From positions 1 to 48,750 of the forward strand of contig JAZQMY010000073.1 in the NCBI GenBank assembly GCA_045627045.1: 48,750 nt of DNA, read 5' to 3'. Source of the DNA: SIG351 sp045627045 (GTDB lineage: Bacteria > Bacillota > Clostridia > HGM11327). Positions 9,601-16,809 of this stretch are shown piece by piece; position 1 is the stretch's first letter, and the number at the start of each line of letters is the position of its first letter. The notes under the pieces were generated by a model. It was not told the origin of the DNA and did no database searches. It saw nothing but the letters and a program-made list of their open reading frames with translations. A program made the translations under genes and the position numbers.

Positions 9601-11046
9601 CGCAAGATTGTTGATAAGATTTGCAATGTCTGTTGCGACTTCTTCAGATCCTTCAACGCCTGCCTGTTCGAGGATCTGAATAGCAAGCTGTTTAAGTGTC
9701 TTTGTGTCTTTTGTTTTAAGGAAATGGTCAAGAGAAACGCTCTCGAAAACAATTTCTGCCGCACCACTAAGAACAGAGCCTGCAAGTATCTGTCCTCTTG
9801 AAGCACCCTTGTCAAAAAGCCTTTTTGCTTCAGAAGAGGCTGCAGACATACCCATCATTACTGTGTAGCCTTTGCCAAACATTGTTGCACCCAAAGCCGA
9901 GTCTGCACCCGACATAAGGCTCTGATAAGCATCGCCGAAAGTAAAGTCAATAAAAGGTAATGCAAGATTGTTTGTTGCTTTTTCGATGTCCGTTGCCGTC
10001 TTGCCTCTGATATTGCTTGCCATTCTCGACATATAGTGAGCAGTATCGTTGTAGTCGATATCCTGATTTGTAATAATCTTGCCCAAATCGGAAAGATAAG
10101 AGGGAACTCCACCGATTACATTGAGCGGAACAGAAGCGACATTCAGAAGTATCTGTGTACCGATACCGGCATTATTAACCGCCTCAGCCTCTTTCTGTGC
10201 CTGCCTTGCCTCAAACTCCGTAAACATATCGTCAAGATACTGATAAGCCTTATCTGCGCCCTGTGTATTGTAAAGGTAATAGTAAAGGTCTATTTCTTCA
10301 GGCTTAATCTCGTCCCAATATCCTTCAGTACCTCTGCGCATTGTCTGTGAGTAATCATTCCATCCGTAACTATCACTTACTGAATCGCTTGCCAAATATC
10401 TGTTTTTGTCGGCATCAGAGGAATTAAGCCAAGCACCGAGTCGGTCCTTTACAAGAGGCTGCTGAATTCTCTCGTTGTATGTTTCATCAACAACATCGCC
10501 GAATATGTCTGTTACTGTGCCGTCTATGTTATATGTGTAATTATTTGCTTTTCTTGCTTCGTACTTGTCAAAGTCAGTGATATCGATTTTTTCATTTGGT
10601 CTCTGCTTCGATATGTCCGCATAATCGTCATAGGACGTGTACTTGCCGTACTTATCCTGATATGCATTGTATTTGTCAAGTGCATTGTAATACTGTTCTG
10701 CGCTTCCGAACTGTTTCCAATAGTTTTCGTACTGTGAAAAAGCATTGTCGATATCGGCAAAACCGCTTATTGCTTTACCGACATCGTATCCGGCTTCTTT
10801 CAATGAATTAACATTGCTCTTGTATTCGTTAATGTTGCCTCTCAACTGCTCTATTGTAGCAAAGTCTGCATAATTTCTCGAATTGAGGCTACTGTAAATT
10901 CTGTTGCCGAGGCTTCCTGTGGACGAATATATAGTTTCATAATCAGACTTTCTATTCTGATTATAAATGTCCTTCCAACTGCCTCCCGATCCTGCGGAAT
11001 TGCTTGTTGCCTTTTTGTTATCTTCGTAAATGTCTTTCCAACCCAT
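658..11046 (-). CDS. Giant polyvalent internal virion protein (metallopeptidase, ART and BECR-like domains, LPD38-like end)
   Basis: A single 3,462-residue frame, over 10 kb. Polyvalent proteins of this kind are packaged and ejected with phage DNA, carrying several effector domains. Visible in order: repeated GWKDIY-type N-terminus; hydrophobic Gly/Ala-rich stretches near 290-320, 380-405 and 515-540; a zincin-like peptidase with HELTH at 958-962 and a YEEVVADF helix near 1015; a Cys-rich domain with CALCYVESAR near 1252; an ADP-ribosyltransferase-like domain starting VVYHGTDSEF near 1790; a barnase/EndoU/RelE-like (LPD3/PBECR-type) domain near 1950-2065; long coiled coil near 2300-2450; an LPD38-like segment with SFMSEPMTSYN near 3085. 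SDRD motifs separate the ART and BECR domains. An AAGGAG site precedes ATG 11046. Domain names are from motifs, not searches. Confidence 0.85.
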   Translation of the reverse strand: MGWKDIYEDNKKATSNSAGSGGSWKDIYNQNRKSDYETIYSSTGSLGNRIYSSLNSRNYADFATIEQLRGNINEYKSNVNSLKEAGYDVGKAISGFADIDNAFSQYENYWKQFGSAEQYYNALDKYNAYQDKYGKYTSYDDYADISKQRPNEKIDITDFDKYEARKANNYTYNIDGTVTDIFGDVVDETYNERIQQPLVKDRLGAWLNSSDADKNRYLASDSVSDSYGWNDYSQTMRRGTEGYWDEIKPEEIDLYYYLYNTQGADKAYQYLDDMFTEFEARQAQKEAEAVNNAGIGTQILLNVASVPLNVIGGVPSYLSDLGKIITNQDIDYNDTAHYMSRMASNIRGKTATDIEKATNNLALPFIDFTFGDAYQSLMSGADSALGATMFGKGYTVMMGMSAASSEAKRLFDKGASRGQILAGSVLSGAAEIVFESVSLDHFLKTKDTKTLKQLAIQILEQAGVEGSEEVATDIANLINNLAVMGKDADIINEINGYMAEGDSKASASAKALLSFAEDLGSSFLGGALSGGAMGGIGSTANLINYNSYTKSAGESVNLQGNVSDVATNAKAIAEQNKDKKTIKRAEQILDKVNKGNISKSDYKNIGQLYDYAVNDKNGKITDVVKEEAKKILDEKSISNAEKISAAVADVYEGTASEAQKDLVNKNGGEKLVKDAVKAARENAKTSERLAELYVAESKAFTPSSNKTVFESLNEAKHNVLDDTIDEENADNIASIKEAKNGNVIVTLEDGTEKNLNDVTFANADTALVYESVKAIGYDTETANSIVNAYKSTKGTIAENFILGMKQGYQYGLTNNTKAFSDAKGYFADLSEANRNLAYRLGQEASQRKFAPLNIENKNGNKPKGRVVIASELRANITERQAASLAAIGNITSRVTGNNVVIYASTEENNKRVLPYDIGGRKKGDLAPNGFYDPKTGTIYLDLYAGNNGEGTMLWTYSHELTHFVRQWSPDKFKSLADFLVDEYGKSGKNLDELIASQMAKAKRNGRSLDYYPAYEEVVADFMQTMFTDTNLTEKLAQIKAKDETLFQKIKSFFVNLLKKIKEAYAGLEPSSEEAKFVKNMGDSVQKVVDLFAEGIVEAGQNFNIGSINLSDYSAAITENGEQLFQYRAMEADEARYRAMLEKTNVIDKTQIDDLLDTINEALTTIKGNLEALDYAWEADIDGRSFAPAKPNSDSLYQVSIDFSTLCRKRLLQQGVQNILQAALGREITKEEGIVIRDALKQVKEEGREIEVACALCYVESARMKSNEQIQKFLDSRESLIKEFFAGTDKGETKKAIAVAEKSKRVEIANRYNNNAIIKMSLKEIKSEYGKPVADEIREAKRAVKRAYEPTSEQISLINKAETMTVSDFTTPEGLTNLAKNYPQLFDAYTSFVRNATKSKGVESDVWWRAGDSKSIGDALIEKMNLENGLRSQSWSDFQVIHLMDYIAAIIELSTRNAKMQAYTKVPDYVRLMGLTNQMINLSLIPAAKFNGSLEYDSVEGIDYQTAIDLRDKYPDTAGTICIGINTEQIKMLLADDTIDYVIPYHQSGMSKKVRGLMHIPTWESYEKFQNEAKFASRAEAEENAKKMGVAIDEEKYGKKPNFSDWFNYNRAKAIAEASKSESNPLYGGYMAMRDAAENYKKVCASRGLKPRFESLANEANYWKLLIDRKMVNQKTGAVIEQKTVKPIFDRSEVLGILNREIERYPSVKMDQDYATRTVLNKFASGEFDKKLSALTLKSLKNNLDKLSQYNIIKSEENTQQMNSDRDSEDNKLTEEQREFFKGSKVRDEDGNLLVVYHGTDSEFTVFDMSKGRANMDIQGSFFSPWEIDAGGYGRNVKAYYLNITNPAPEGVAYKALNLFKGQNEAGIKARNYLEKLGYDGVNNGNEEYIAFHPNQIKLVDNLNPTENDDIRYSDRDSEGFTIDLSNETELSNLIGNRRGSEKYKIIQRYIFEKVGDEVVFSDGLKAKVDKSDALHIANKSASKKTAEISAIDRLTKSAVLFAEDSNATHNKFKSFVYYEAFAKYEGNVYPIYFNVGLTKNNDGYHLYDITHRIKDTAHRINGVGRLQEFRPASNVFYRNNTTLSEKSQEEKLSDRDYSANIDSVIAREYGTKTNEEFKALVEKAKSEMVKDTESNDNFANVESSIDKVIDWLSERYDSKAQRTDDAKNLLKEIRSTRVYLNEQQKQEVKNRYGSYGKYVQSMFGRMGIADNARVAIDTYYNELADKHPELFDKNANPNEIPLLMSEAIDKLQNTFEARDTDVNMQRDSMFNDIFRMLEENIEQERILATDPRTLLSRALMSVAQNDSEKMTLAHYKNAIKELNDNQKLLADANKRIAELSRSTDEEDMITLESLKDAAKQLTAEINKGDKKLLNLETTKPLKELLARETKKASDQARELGTKALNDYRTKVEDKLNTIKDMVKRDKVNGYYVPRIEKAHAELTDLIAHPTAKKHIPMAFNSAVANFLKMFDFSDFTKTGAIKNTNANFSRLNARVALQALAQQFDENTKDDAYNNVEIAPEMREWLKALTDNIETFFSREYIESRDRINVSENGTIFVNQLSEDSLKNLYRLVRGLKTTLNRAGRYYDNNARDVSTDAESTMHFTEPLAKKNPSSLLYKVSKTFMWDYAQPITAFMRFGEGGMARYRELIKAQSKMAYHQQKLNEFIDSAYSESEAQEWQKTFVTIKLDGKDYQASVEQLMSLHCLLKQEDSRRHMLEGGGIRLSDNVVDGKIVRYEDSFVSVEEATEIEKMLKRDFPRAVEVADKMQEYMDTVGTDWGNEISMARFGFKQFGVTNYFPIRTIKAGSELEAQQRRANIYALLNKSFTKERNIKANNTIVVSGIFNVFSNHMAEMALYNAWALPVLDLLKWYNYKEGMDIDNKLNERSVVRSLELAYGNYADEYIRRLLESINSQQSGGLSESIAFTNLRMFNRVAVAGNIRVAVQQPFSITRAMDVIAPKYIRLLSTKDRKAAYNEMVANSGIAVWKSLGYYDVDIALPFEKSVRKGETFADKFTEKSMALAEAGDNYTWATLWNACKTEQKAKNPNISNEELLAKTTDRFNDVILQTQVVDTVLQKSQWMRSTSFWHRMTSSFMSEPMTSYNMLLRKFDAYSRDLAVMDKKSAFNKNFKPIAKSMLVFAITELVNALVTAPIDAARDDDDYKTYWQKLLENFKDNAIQNLIPLNMMPYLADIVEYIVYGKTDRPDMQILTKIVDLANSVKNVISNYDYIKLHKTIKSVLDMASSLSGLPMGNMTRDVISLWNTVVGDVNYGQLKFQTSKDSSAVGYDNMYEAIQKGNTERAAYLYAQLLSNSVDPSSIYSGLVSRMKDDYIDKEITEDEAQKYLREISDYTGKGLTDNDIYWWFDEYRHKREGSADKYTKYAEFFTAIDSGENLESIVKKYTDNEVSTSTLASRITSNYKATYINASESERKILKEKLLKAYEALGYDREKKSKDIDKWLK

Positions 11047-11058
11047 TAGGTTTCTCCT

Positions 11059-12261
11059 TTACTTTGATGGATTTTTAAGCGAGTATGTTAAATCATCTAA
11101 CTGTTTCTTAGTAATATTGCCTGCCTGATACATAGCCTTGAGAGCGGCAATTCTGTCTGTCATATTGTTGCCCACTGTAAGCGACTCGTTCAGAGCCTTT
11201 CCTGAAGAGTAATGTTCCGCATTGCTTACTGCATAATCACTGTCTCCAGAGCTATTGACATCGGAAGCATCGGGAGAAGGCACACCACCCATCAAATACT
11301 TTGCTTGTTCAGATGTTATCCCTGCTTTATTTAATTCATCAGCAGTAGGATTATATCCGTTTGACATCAGCGAAACAAGTCTGTTGTAGTAATTGTCCGC
11401 TTCGCTTTTTGCGTTTTTGTCAGCAAGAGCTTTCTGATTATCAGCGTATTCTCTCTCTGTAAGCCATCTTGAGTAAGCATCCTGCTCGTTGTCCTTCGCC
11501 ATCTTGTACCGATCAATGTATTTGTCGTACTCGTCATCTCGCAAGCCCTTTGTCATCTGATATTGATTGTACAATTCCTCGGTATCCCGGTTATAGTTAT
11601 CCATATACCTATCGTACAACTGCGGAACAACATCGTTTAAGCCTTCAAGGTATCTTTGATAAGCCTGATATCCGGCACCTGTAGCATAACTGTTTCCGTA
11701 TCCACCTGTAAGTGCTGCTGACTGACCGATAGTGTCTTCCATTGCAAGTCTGCCATTATTGATATACTGGTCCTTGTACATCTTGTACAATTCGTCTCCG
11801 TTGATATCGTAAACAGGCTTGCCCTTATTAACAATCTTGGAGTAAATTGCCATCAGATCATCGTCAAGGGATGACTTAAAAGCAGGAGCGCTGCTTGCAA
11901 CATTGTCAAGCGCAAGCTTTGCATTGAGGTAGTTTTGATAGCTTGCGTTCGGATCTCCATTGCCGTAATTACCACCACTGCCATTATTGTTGCCATTGCC
12001 ACTGCTTTTACCGGTTCCGTCGTCATTGTTGCCATTGTTCCGTGCCGTAAACGCAGGAGAACTGGTAAGGTCAGCCATATAATTCAGCTCTGAATTGTTC
12101 ATGTCCTGAATGTCCTTATGAACCGCCTGCTTTGTGCTTGAAGGCGCATAATTTGCAGTTAAGCCCCTTTTATCAAGCTCTGCTTTAAAACCGGGAGAGC
12201 TGCTTTCATAATAAGCCTTCTGCAGCTCATCATCTGTGTAATCCTGTATTTTTTTGCCCAT
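11059..12261 (-). CDS. Glycine/asparagine-rich internal virion protein
   Basis: 400 residues, 12 bases upstream of the giant gene and translated from ATG 12261 with GGAGAC upstream. The N-terminal third carries a low-complexity N/G-rich linker (about residues 75-105). The middle has a phrase AALTGGYGNSYATGAGYQAY followed by a long charged, Tyr-rich helical region, a pattern common in Firmicutes podophage proteins beside giant ejected proteins. No enzyme motif is visible. Its position between tail genes and the polyvalent protein suggests a structural or ejected protein that helps load or pass the giant protein. That role is inference from context. Confidence 0.6.
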   Translation of the reverse strand: MGKKIQDYTDDELQKAYYESSSPGFKAELDKRGLTANYAPSSTKQAVHKDIQDMNNSELNYMADLTSSPAFTARNNGNNDDGTGKSSGNGNNNGSGGNYGNGDPNASYQNYLNAKLALDNVASSAPAFKSSLDDDLMAIYSKIVNKGKPVYDINGDELYKMYKDQYINNGRLAMEDTIGQSAALTGGYGNSYATGAGYQAYQRYLEGLNDVVPQLYDRYMDNYNRDTEELYNQYQMTKGLRDDEYDKYIDRYKMAKDNEQDAYSRWLTEREYADNQKALADKNAKSEADNYYNRLVSLMSNGYNPTADELNKAGITSEQAKYLMGGVPSPDASDVNSSGDSDYAVSNAEHYSSGKALNESLTVGNNMTDRIAALKAMYQAGNITKKQLDDLTYSLKNPSK

Positions 12262-12270
12262 TTTGTCTCC

Positions 12271-13578
12271 TTATGTTGAATATATAGTTTTCCAACCCGA
12301 ATTCGTTCCCTTTTTCTTAATGTTCATCTTAATGGACTTCTGTGAAGTGTCCGAATTTCCGTAATTGGTAACAAGTACAGTGTAATTGTTTCCGTCAATT
12401 TTCATTATAAGCCCGATTTCGGGAGTAGCCGTCATAATCGCAGATATTCCGACCGGACAATCACCGTTTGCATATGTAATTATATCCGATAACTGAGTAG
12501 ATTTCAAAACCCCATTGATTCCGCTCAGAAAGAATGTCTCATATCCTACAGTAACACTTTTAGGCTTGCTCGTGTCCGCTTTCGTGCCGATACCTATAGC
12601 CTCTGCGCCCGGTTCTAAATCGAGTGCTACGCCATCGGATACAAGCATTGCGGTATAGATTGTTTCAGATCCCACGGAGTCAACAACCGATATCTGAATT
12701 GAGTATCCGTTTTCTTTCGCAAATGTTGTTGTTGATACATAATCGATCTGACTCTGTGCAGAGCCTGAGGCAAGCAGTGTCTGCCATGCGCTCCATGAAG
12801 CACCCGAAGCCGCCTGTCTGTATCTGTATCGCATAAGACATTGATTGATTCCCGACACACTGCTCCAACTTTTGCCGCATTTGATCCTCAAATATTCTCC
12901 GTTATCCGAATATGTTCCGTCTGAAAGGCACCGGCTTACAATGACCTTGCTCTCTCCTGAATAAACAGATACAACAGGAGAGGCATATGGTACAACCGTT
13001 ATAAGCTGACTTACCTGCTTAATAAAGCCTCTTGAGTCTATTGCCGTACCTACCACAAGTGTCTGTCCTGATACGGATACATAGTCTGATGCGAAAGGCG
13101 AAGAGTAATCTCTGCCGTTTACACTCATCGTAAGACTTGATATCGTTGCTCCTGCCTTTGCCGTTGCTGTAAGTGTTCCCTGAATCTGCGTTTTACCCTG
13201 CAGATACATATTTTGGAATATTGCTGGAAGTGTTGATGTCGGAGACAAAGTCATAGTAAGATTTGGCTTATTTGCTTCCGATTCTGATATGAATGCGCTG
13301 AATGATACTTGCTCCGAAATCACTCCGTCCGGTGTTTTACAATCAACGTATATAATACCGTTTCCGCTTTTCCCCGAGGAAATCGCAGAGCCGAGGCTTG
13401 TCGGCACATTCCAATAATACGCCCTGCCGCCCTGAAAGTCTTCTTCAATCAGTGTTTTCGCTATACCTTCAAAGCTGTAATAGAAATCGTATTTATCCGA
13501 TGAGAGTGCATCGGATAATACAGAGAGTATCATCATCGTCGAACCAATTTCGACATTACTTGGTGTTAAAAATATCAT
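12271..13578 (-). CDS. Phage tail protein, DUF859-like
   Basis: 435 residues, beta-rich with repeated Ser/Thr/Gly strands, resembling the DUF859 group of phage minor tail proteins; the C-terminal part has the EPGAEAIGIGTKAD phrase typical of these proteins. A longer frame opens to 13614, but GGGAGGG lies 8-9 bases before ATG 13578 and the upstream gene stops at 13580, so 13578 is chosen. Next to the gene for the SDRLSFYD-type tail protein and before the internal virion genes, so it probably belongs to the distal short tail or its fibres. No enzymatic motif is seen. Confidence 0.6.
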   Translation of the reverse strand: MIFLTPSNVEIGSTMMILSVLSDALSSDKYDFYYSFEGIAKTLIEEDFQGGRAYYWNVPTSLGSAISSGKSGNGIIYVDCKTPDGVISEQVSFSAFISESEANKPNLTMTLSPTSTLPAIFQNMYLQGKTQIQGTLTATAKAGATISSLTMSVNGRDYSSPFASDYVSVSGQTLVVGTAIDSRGFIKQVSQLITVVPYASPVVSVYSGESKVIVSRCLSDGTYSDNGEYLRIKCGKSWSSVSGINQCLMRYRYRQAASGASWSAWQTLLASGSAQSQIDYVSTTTFAKENGYSIQISVVDSVGSETIYTAMLVSDGVALDLEPGAEAIGIGTKADTSKPKSVTVGYETFFLSGINGVLKSTQLSDIITYANGDCPVGISAIMTATPEIGLIMKIDGNNYTVLVTNYGNSDTSQKSIKMNIKKKGTNSGWKTIYST

Positions 13579-13579
13579 A

Positions 13580-14308
13580 TTAAACGCCCTCCCATACAAG
13601 CGTAACGCCACCATTGTTCTTGACTACCCATTTATAGCCGCCCATCTTGAGGCTGTTCACTATTTCCGCATCTGATATATACAGTTTGCTGTCTGAAAAA
13701 TAAGCAACCTCCGAACCTCCTGCATCATAAAATGAGAGCCTGTCCGAAGTGAACCTTGCAAATTTGTTGAACGTCTCAACTCCGCCGACAATGTTTCTCT
13801 GCCCTATCTCAACGCCGTATATCGGCATTCCGTAAGCATCCTCGTCAACCTTTCCTGCTTTGATAACGCCATAGGCTTCTGTATAAAATTCACCTATTCC
13901 GTTAAGCTCTGTGTCAAGCTTCTGAATATCCGTCAGCAGGGATTGTATGCCACTTGAATTGATAGCTATCTGATTATCTGTAGCCTGCGAATAAGAACCG
14001 AAATCGCTCTGTGCGAGATAATATCCGCTGAAGCGCAAGTCCATCTTATCATAGTACGCATCGACTATATCGGCAGACTTAATGATAAGGCTCTTAACCT
14101 CGTTAAAACGTTCAAGCGCATTGTTATTGTTAACCGCCTTTGCATTGAGACCTTTGACAGAGGGACTTGGTTTGAATTCCGATATCTGCTTGTCTATTTC
14201 GCCGTAGGCGTAATTCAATTCTTGGGATAGCTGAAACAGATAGGATTTAATCTGTCCTATCTGTTCTTCAGCCGTTCCGTTTATCAAGTTAGGAGACCTG
14301 ACATTCAT
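13580..14308 (-). CDS. Tail-associated protein with C-terminal DRLSFYD domain
   Basis: 242 residues. The N-terminal half is helical (a coiled stalk around residues 20-140). The C-terminal part contains RFTSDRLSFYD and VAYFSDSKLYI, a motif set seen in phage tail endopeptidase-like and baseplate proteins of Firmicutes. The ATG at 14308 overlaps the stop of the preceding gene by 4 bp (ATGA) and has GGAGGA upstream, so the two are translationally coupled. It may be a tail knob or fibre-attachment protein. The exact role is unknown. Confidence 0.6.
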   Translation of the reverse strand: MNVRSPNLINGTAEEQIGQIKSYLFQLSQELNYAYGEIDKQISEFKPSPSVKGLNAKAVNNNNALERFNEVKSLIIKSADIVDAYYDKMDLRFSGYYLAQSDFGSYSQATDNQIAINSSGIQSLLTDIQKLDTELNGIGEFYTEAYGVIKAGKVDEDAYGMPIYGVEIGQRNIVGGVETFNKFARFTSDRLSFYDAGGSEVAYFSDSKLYISDAEIVNSLKMGGYKWVVKNNGGVTLVWEGV

Positions 14309-16053
14309 TTTCTACGTCCTCCTTCGGAGACAACTTTCGTAATGGCGAATATTTTTGCTTCGCCTATTCCATCAATGCGGAGCTTGAAATGGTCGCACAT
14401 CTTCGTCCTGATGGGCATTGTAAAGCTCCCGAGCCTGTTTGCCGTAATCGTGCCGACATGTGCAAACTCGCCTGACGAATCATATTCAACAGAGAACCTT
14501 ACTCTTGTTCCCACATCTGCAGAAAGTCTTACTTCCATGCGGATTATGTTCTTTTTATCCATTGTCGAGTATGTTATTATTCCCGACTCCGCATACCATT
14601 TAATCGGAGCAATATCTCTGCTTTCGCTTCCGTTTACGGTCTTGATAGTCTGCGTATCGTGATCAATGTAATACAATTCACCACGCCTTGTCGCAAACTG
14701 ATCCACTCTTGTCTCGTCTTCCCTGTGCCACATCTTTTTGCTTGCATCATATACAAACAGAAAATATAAGCCGCTGAGCAAGCTCATGCTGACATAGTAT
14801 TTATTATTAATCGAGCCTGCAACAGCATTAGAGTATGCAACATCTCCGAGAACATACGATATTTCATCGGGCAGAGAGCCGTCATATGCCATAATGCCTG
14901 TTTTACTTTTGTAATAGAGTATTTCGTTGACTATTGCCAAAGAACGCTCACAGCCTTTCTGAACGCCTCTGACAGTGGTAGTCTGCATCTGATAGTTTGA
15001 TGGGTAATTGCCGTAAATCTTATGCAGACAATCTTCCTTAAAGAAAAGCGGATATCCCAAATGGGCAATTGCTCCGGTGAATGCTCCGTCAGTACCTACA
15101 GAAACAGCATAACTGTCTGTTGATATGCCGTTGAAAACTGACCAATTCTTGAAGTCTCCGAGCTTTGAGGCGTATATTTCGTTGACAATGCTTCCATCGT
15201 TTGCCTCTCCGTACCTGCATCCCCAAAGGCGATTCTCACATTCAATGACAAAATCCATTGCAGGCATATTGCGCTCAACAGAAACGCCTGTGTTCTGTGT
15301 TACAGAAGCACCATCCAATATACCGATAACCACAATGAAATTGTCTCCCTTTTCCTGAATGACTACATTGGTGTTCAGGTCAGTAAGCCCTGAAGCGGTA
15401 ATTCCCGAAAGAACAACTCCATCGCCTCGCTCAAAATTTTTGCCAACGTTTGTCTGCTCGATTTTAACGTATGTTGTTATGATTGATACCCACGCCTCCT
15501 GTGATGTACTCCACTGCTTGAGAACGTGTGTGCTTTCTGAAGTATCAATCCACGAAGCGGTATGGTCTGCAGGCTCGCTTGCTTGCACAAGCACGTTTGA
15601 GTACGGCGTGCCGTCCAATCTGCATAAGCTGAATGTTGCGCTTTGTGCAGAAGGAGCTTTTGCTTCAATGTCTCCGTAATCGCTCAGATCTGCCGTATTC
15701 ACGTATTTCTTGTCAGGCATAATGATAATATATGCGCCCATCGAAACGAGTGTTTTTTTACTGTTTTCGAGGCTTATTGCATGCGGCAGATTGTTAATGT
15801 AAAGTGTGCCGCCATCGACATAGCAAAGCGCATCCTTGCCTATTATTCCGTTAAGCTGATGTGTCCCGGATGTCGCAAGCTGATATGTACCTCTCTGCTT
15901 TCTCGGAGCAAGGACCGGATACAGGTCAGAGGACATATTGCGCATATCGTAAAACTCATTCTCTTCTATTACAAGATTATGATTGTATCCACGAAACACA
16001 TCTACGCTTCGTTTTGCTTTTCTGATAGTGTTTATTGCCGGTAAACTAAACAT
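14305..16053 (-). CDS. Probable short-tail tube/nozzle-like protein
   Basis: 582 residues, predicted largely beta, with regularly spaced aromatic/Gly strands in a propeller-like rhythm. It starts with an arginine-rich segment including DMRNMSSDLYPVLAPRKQRG. Proteins of this size and place (after the head-tail connector, before fibre genes) often form the nozzle or tube of podovirus tails, such as T7 gp12. There is no sequence motif that proves this. The start at 16053 has AAGGAG 8 bases upstream. It lies 9 bases after the connector-like gene and is coupled to the next gene by ATGA. Confidence 0.5.
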   Translation of the reverse strand: MFSLPAINTIRKAKRSVDVFRGYNHNLVIEENEFYDMRNMSSDLYPVLAPRKQRGTYQLATSGTHQLNGIIGKDALCYVDGGTLYINNLPHAISLENSKKTLVSMGAYIIIMPDKKYVNTADLSDYGDIEAKAPSAQSATFSLCRLDGTPYSNVLVQASEPADHTASWIDTSESTHVLKQWSTSQEAWVSIITTYVKIEQTNVGKNFERGDGVVLSGITASGLTDLNTNVVIQEKGDNFIVVIGILDGASVTQNTGVSVERNMPAMDFVIECENRLWGCRYGEANDGSIVNEIYASKLGDFKNWSVFNGISTDSYAVSVGTDGAFTGAIAHLGYPLFFKEDCLHKIYGNYPSNYQMQTTTVRGVQKGCERSLAIVNEILYYKSKTGIMAYDGSLPDEISYVLGDVAYSNAVAGSINNKYYVSMSLLSGLYFLFVYDASKKMWHREDETRVDQFATRRGELYYIDHDTQTIKTVNGSESRDIAPIKWYAESGIITYSTMDKKNIIRMEVRLSADVGTRVRFSVEYDSSGEFAHVGTITANRLGSFTMPIRTKMCDHFKLRIDGIGEAKIFAITKVVSEGGRRK

Positions 16054-16062
16054 ATTTGCTCC

Positions 16063-16446
16063 TTAAAATCTGATTCTGTGTGTTCTGTGTATCGGAGTGT
16101 GCACAGTGTTGTACCACGCACAATACTCCTGATATGCCGCATTAAACTCAAGAGTATCCTGATTATATCTCTCATCATCATCGGATTCTCTGTCAATACA
16201 AGACTTCAGATACGATGTGTAGACTCCGTACGCATAAGGCTCTTCCGCAAGAAGCCTTGTATTTATGTCTGTTTTATCTGTGTACTCCTTGAAAAAACAA
16301 TTGTGGAAATTCTTACCAGTATGAGTAATGATTAAATCGTTGTAAATCTTATGATCCAACTTTGAAAGCCATTTAATTATCTGCGTATCGCTGAAATCAT
16401 TCGGCTTCAAATCCTTAATTTCTGAAATAGCTTCTGTTATTGTCAT
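16063..16446 (-). CDS. Probable head-tail connector (adaptor) protein
   Basis: 127 residues, mostly helical, acidic at the start and basic at the end (RTHRIRF). The opening residues (MTITEAISEIKDLKPNDFSD) and following helices resemble gp6/adaptor-type head completion proteins. Position between capsid genes and the tail tube supports that role. Start at 16446 has GGGAGA upstream. Assignment rests mainly on size, order and helical layout. Confidence 0.5.
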   Translation of the reverse strand: MTITEAISEIKDLKPNDFSDTQIIKWLSKLDHKIYNDLIITHTGKNFHNCFFKEYTDKTDINTRLLAEEPYAYGVYTSYLKSCIDRESDDDERYNQDTLEFNAAYQEYCAWYNTVHTPIHRTHRIRF

Positions 16447-16473
16447 AGCCTTTTTCTCCCTTATTTCAAAAAA

Positions 16474-16493
16474 GGAGGCTTTTTCTCGCCTCC
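16474..16493 (-). terminator. Intrinsic terminator within the late operon
   Basis: On the - strand GGAGGC and GCCTCC form a 6-bp GC stem around an 8-base loop, followed directly by six T. It lies between two late genes and may lower tail-gene expression relative to capsid. Confidence 0.65.
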
Positions 16494-16506
16494 CCTTATT
16501 TTCTCA

Positions 16507-16734
16507 TCAGTTATTCTTTGCAAGTGCTTCAAGCATCTTGTCAACCTTGCTGTCGAGTGCTTCCTGCGCTCTTCTGCTTCGTTCAATTTCTTTCGCTACC
16601 GAAAGCGGAACTTCACTCGTCTTGCCTCTCGGGAGCAAATATGTCTTGCCGTTGATTGAAACAACGAAATTCGGATCATCATTTGCGCTTCCTCTTTCAA
16701 TGTAAATCGGAACACGTTCTTCTTTCTTTGCCAT
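16507..16734 (-). CDS. Small head-associated protein
   Basis: 75 residues with a basic start, a short beta unit reading VVSINGKTYLLPRGKTSEVP, then a charged helix. The same VNGKxY...VPxxVAxxI pattern appears in the gene between portal and large terminase. It directly follows the major capsid gene, where decoration or head-completion proteins are often found. GGAGAC lies upstream of ATG 16734. Function not recognised. Confidence 0.5.
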   Translation of the reverse strand: MAKKEERVPIYIERGSANDDPNFVVSINGKTYLLPRGKTSEVPLSVAKEIERSRRAQEALDSKVDKMLEALAKNN

Positions 16735-16763
16735 ATAAAAAGTCTCCTATCTTTTTTGAAATC

Positions 16764-16791
16764 GGGCAGGCGGTAATAAACCGCCTTGCCC
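16764..16791 (-). other. Strong hairpin after the major capsid gene
   Basis: GGGC(A)AGGCGG pairs with CCGCCTGCCC around a 7-base loop, with one bulge. There is no T-run after it on the - strand, so it is more likely an RNA 3'-end stabiliser or processing element for capsid mRNA than a terminator. Confidence 0.5.
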
Positions 16792-16809
16792 TTATAGTGT
16801 TAATTGGTA

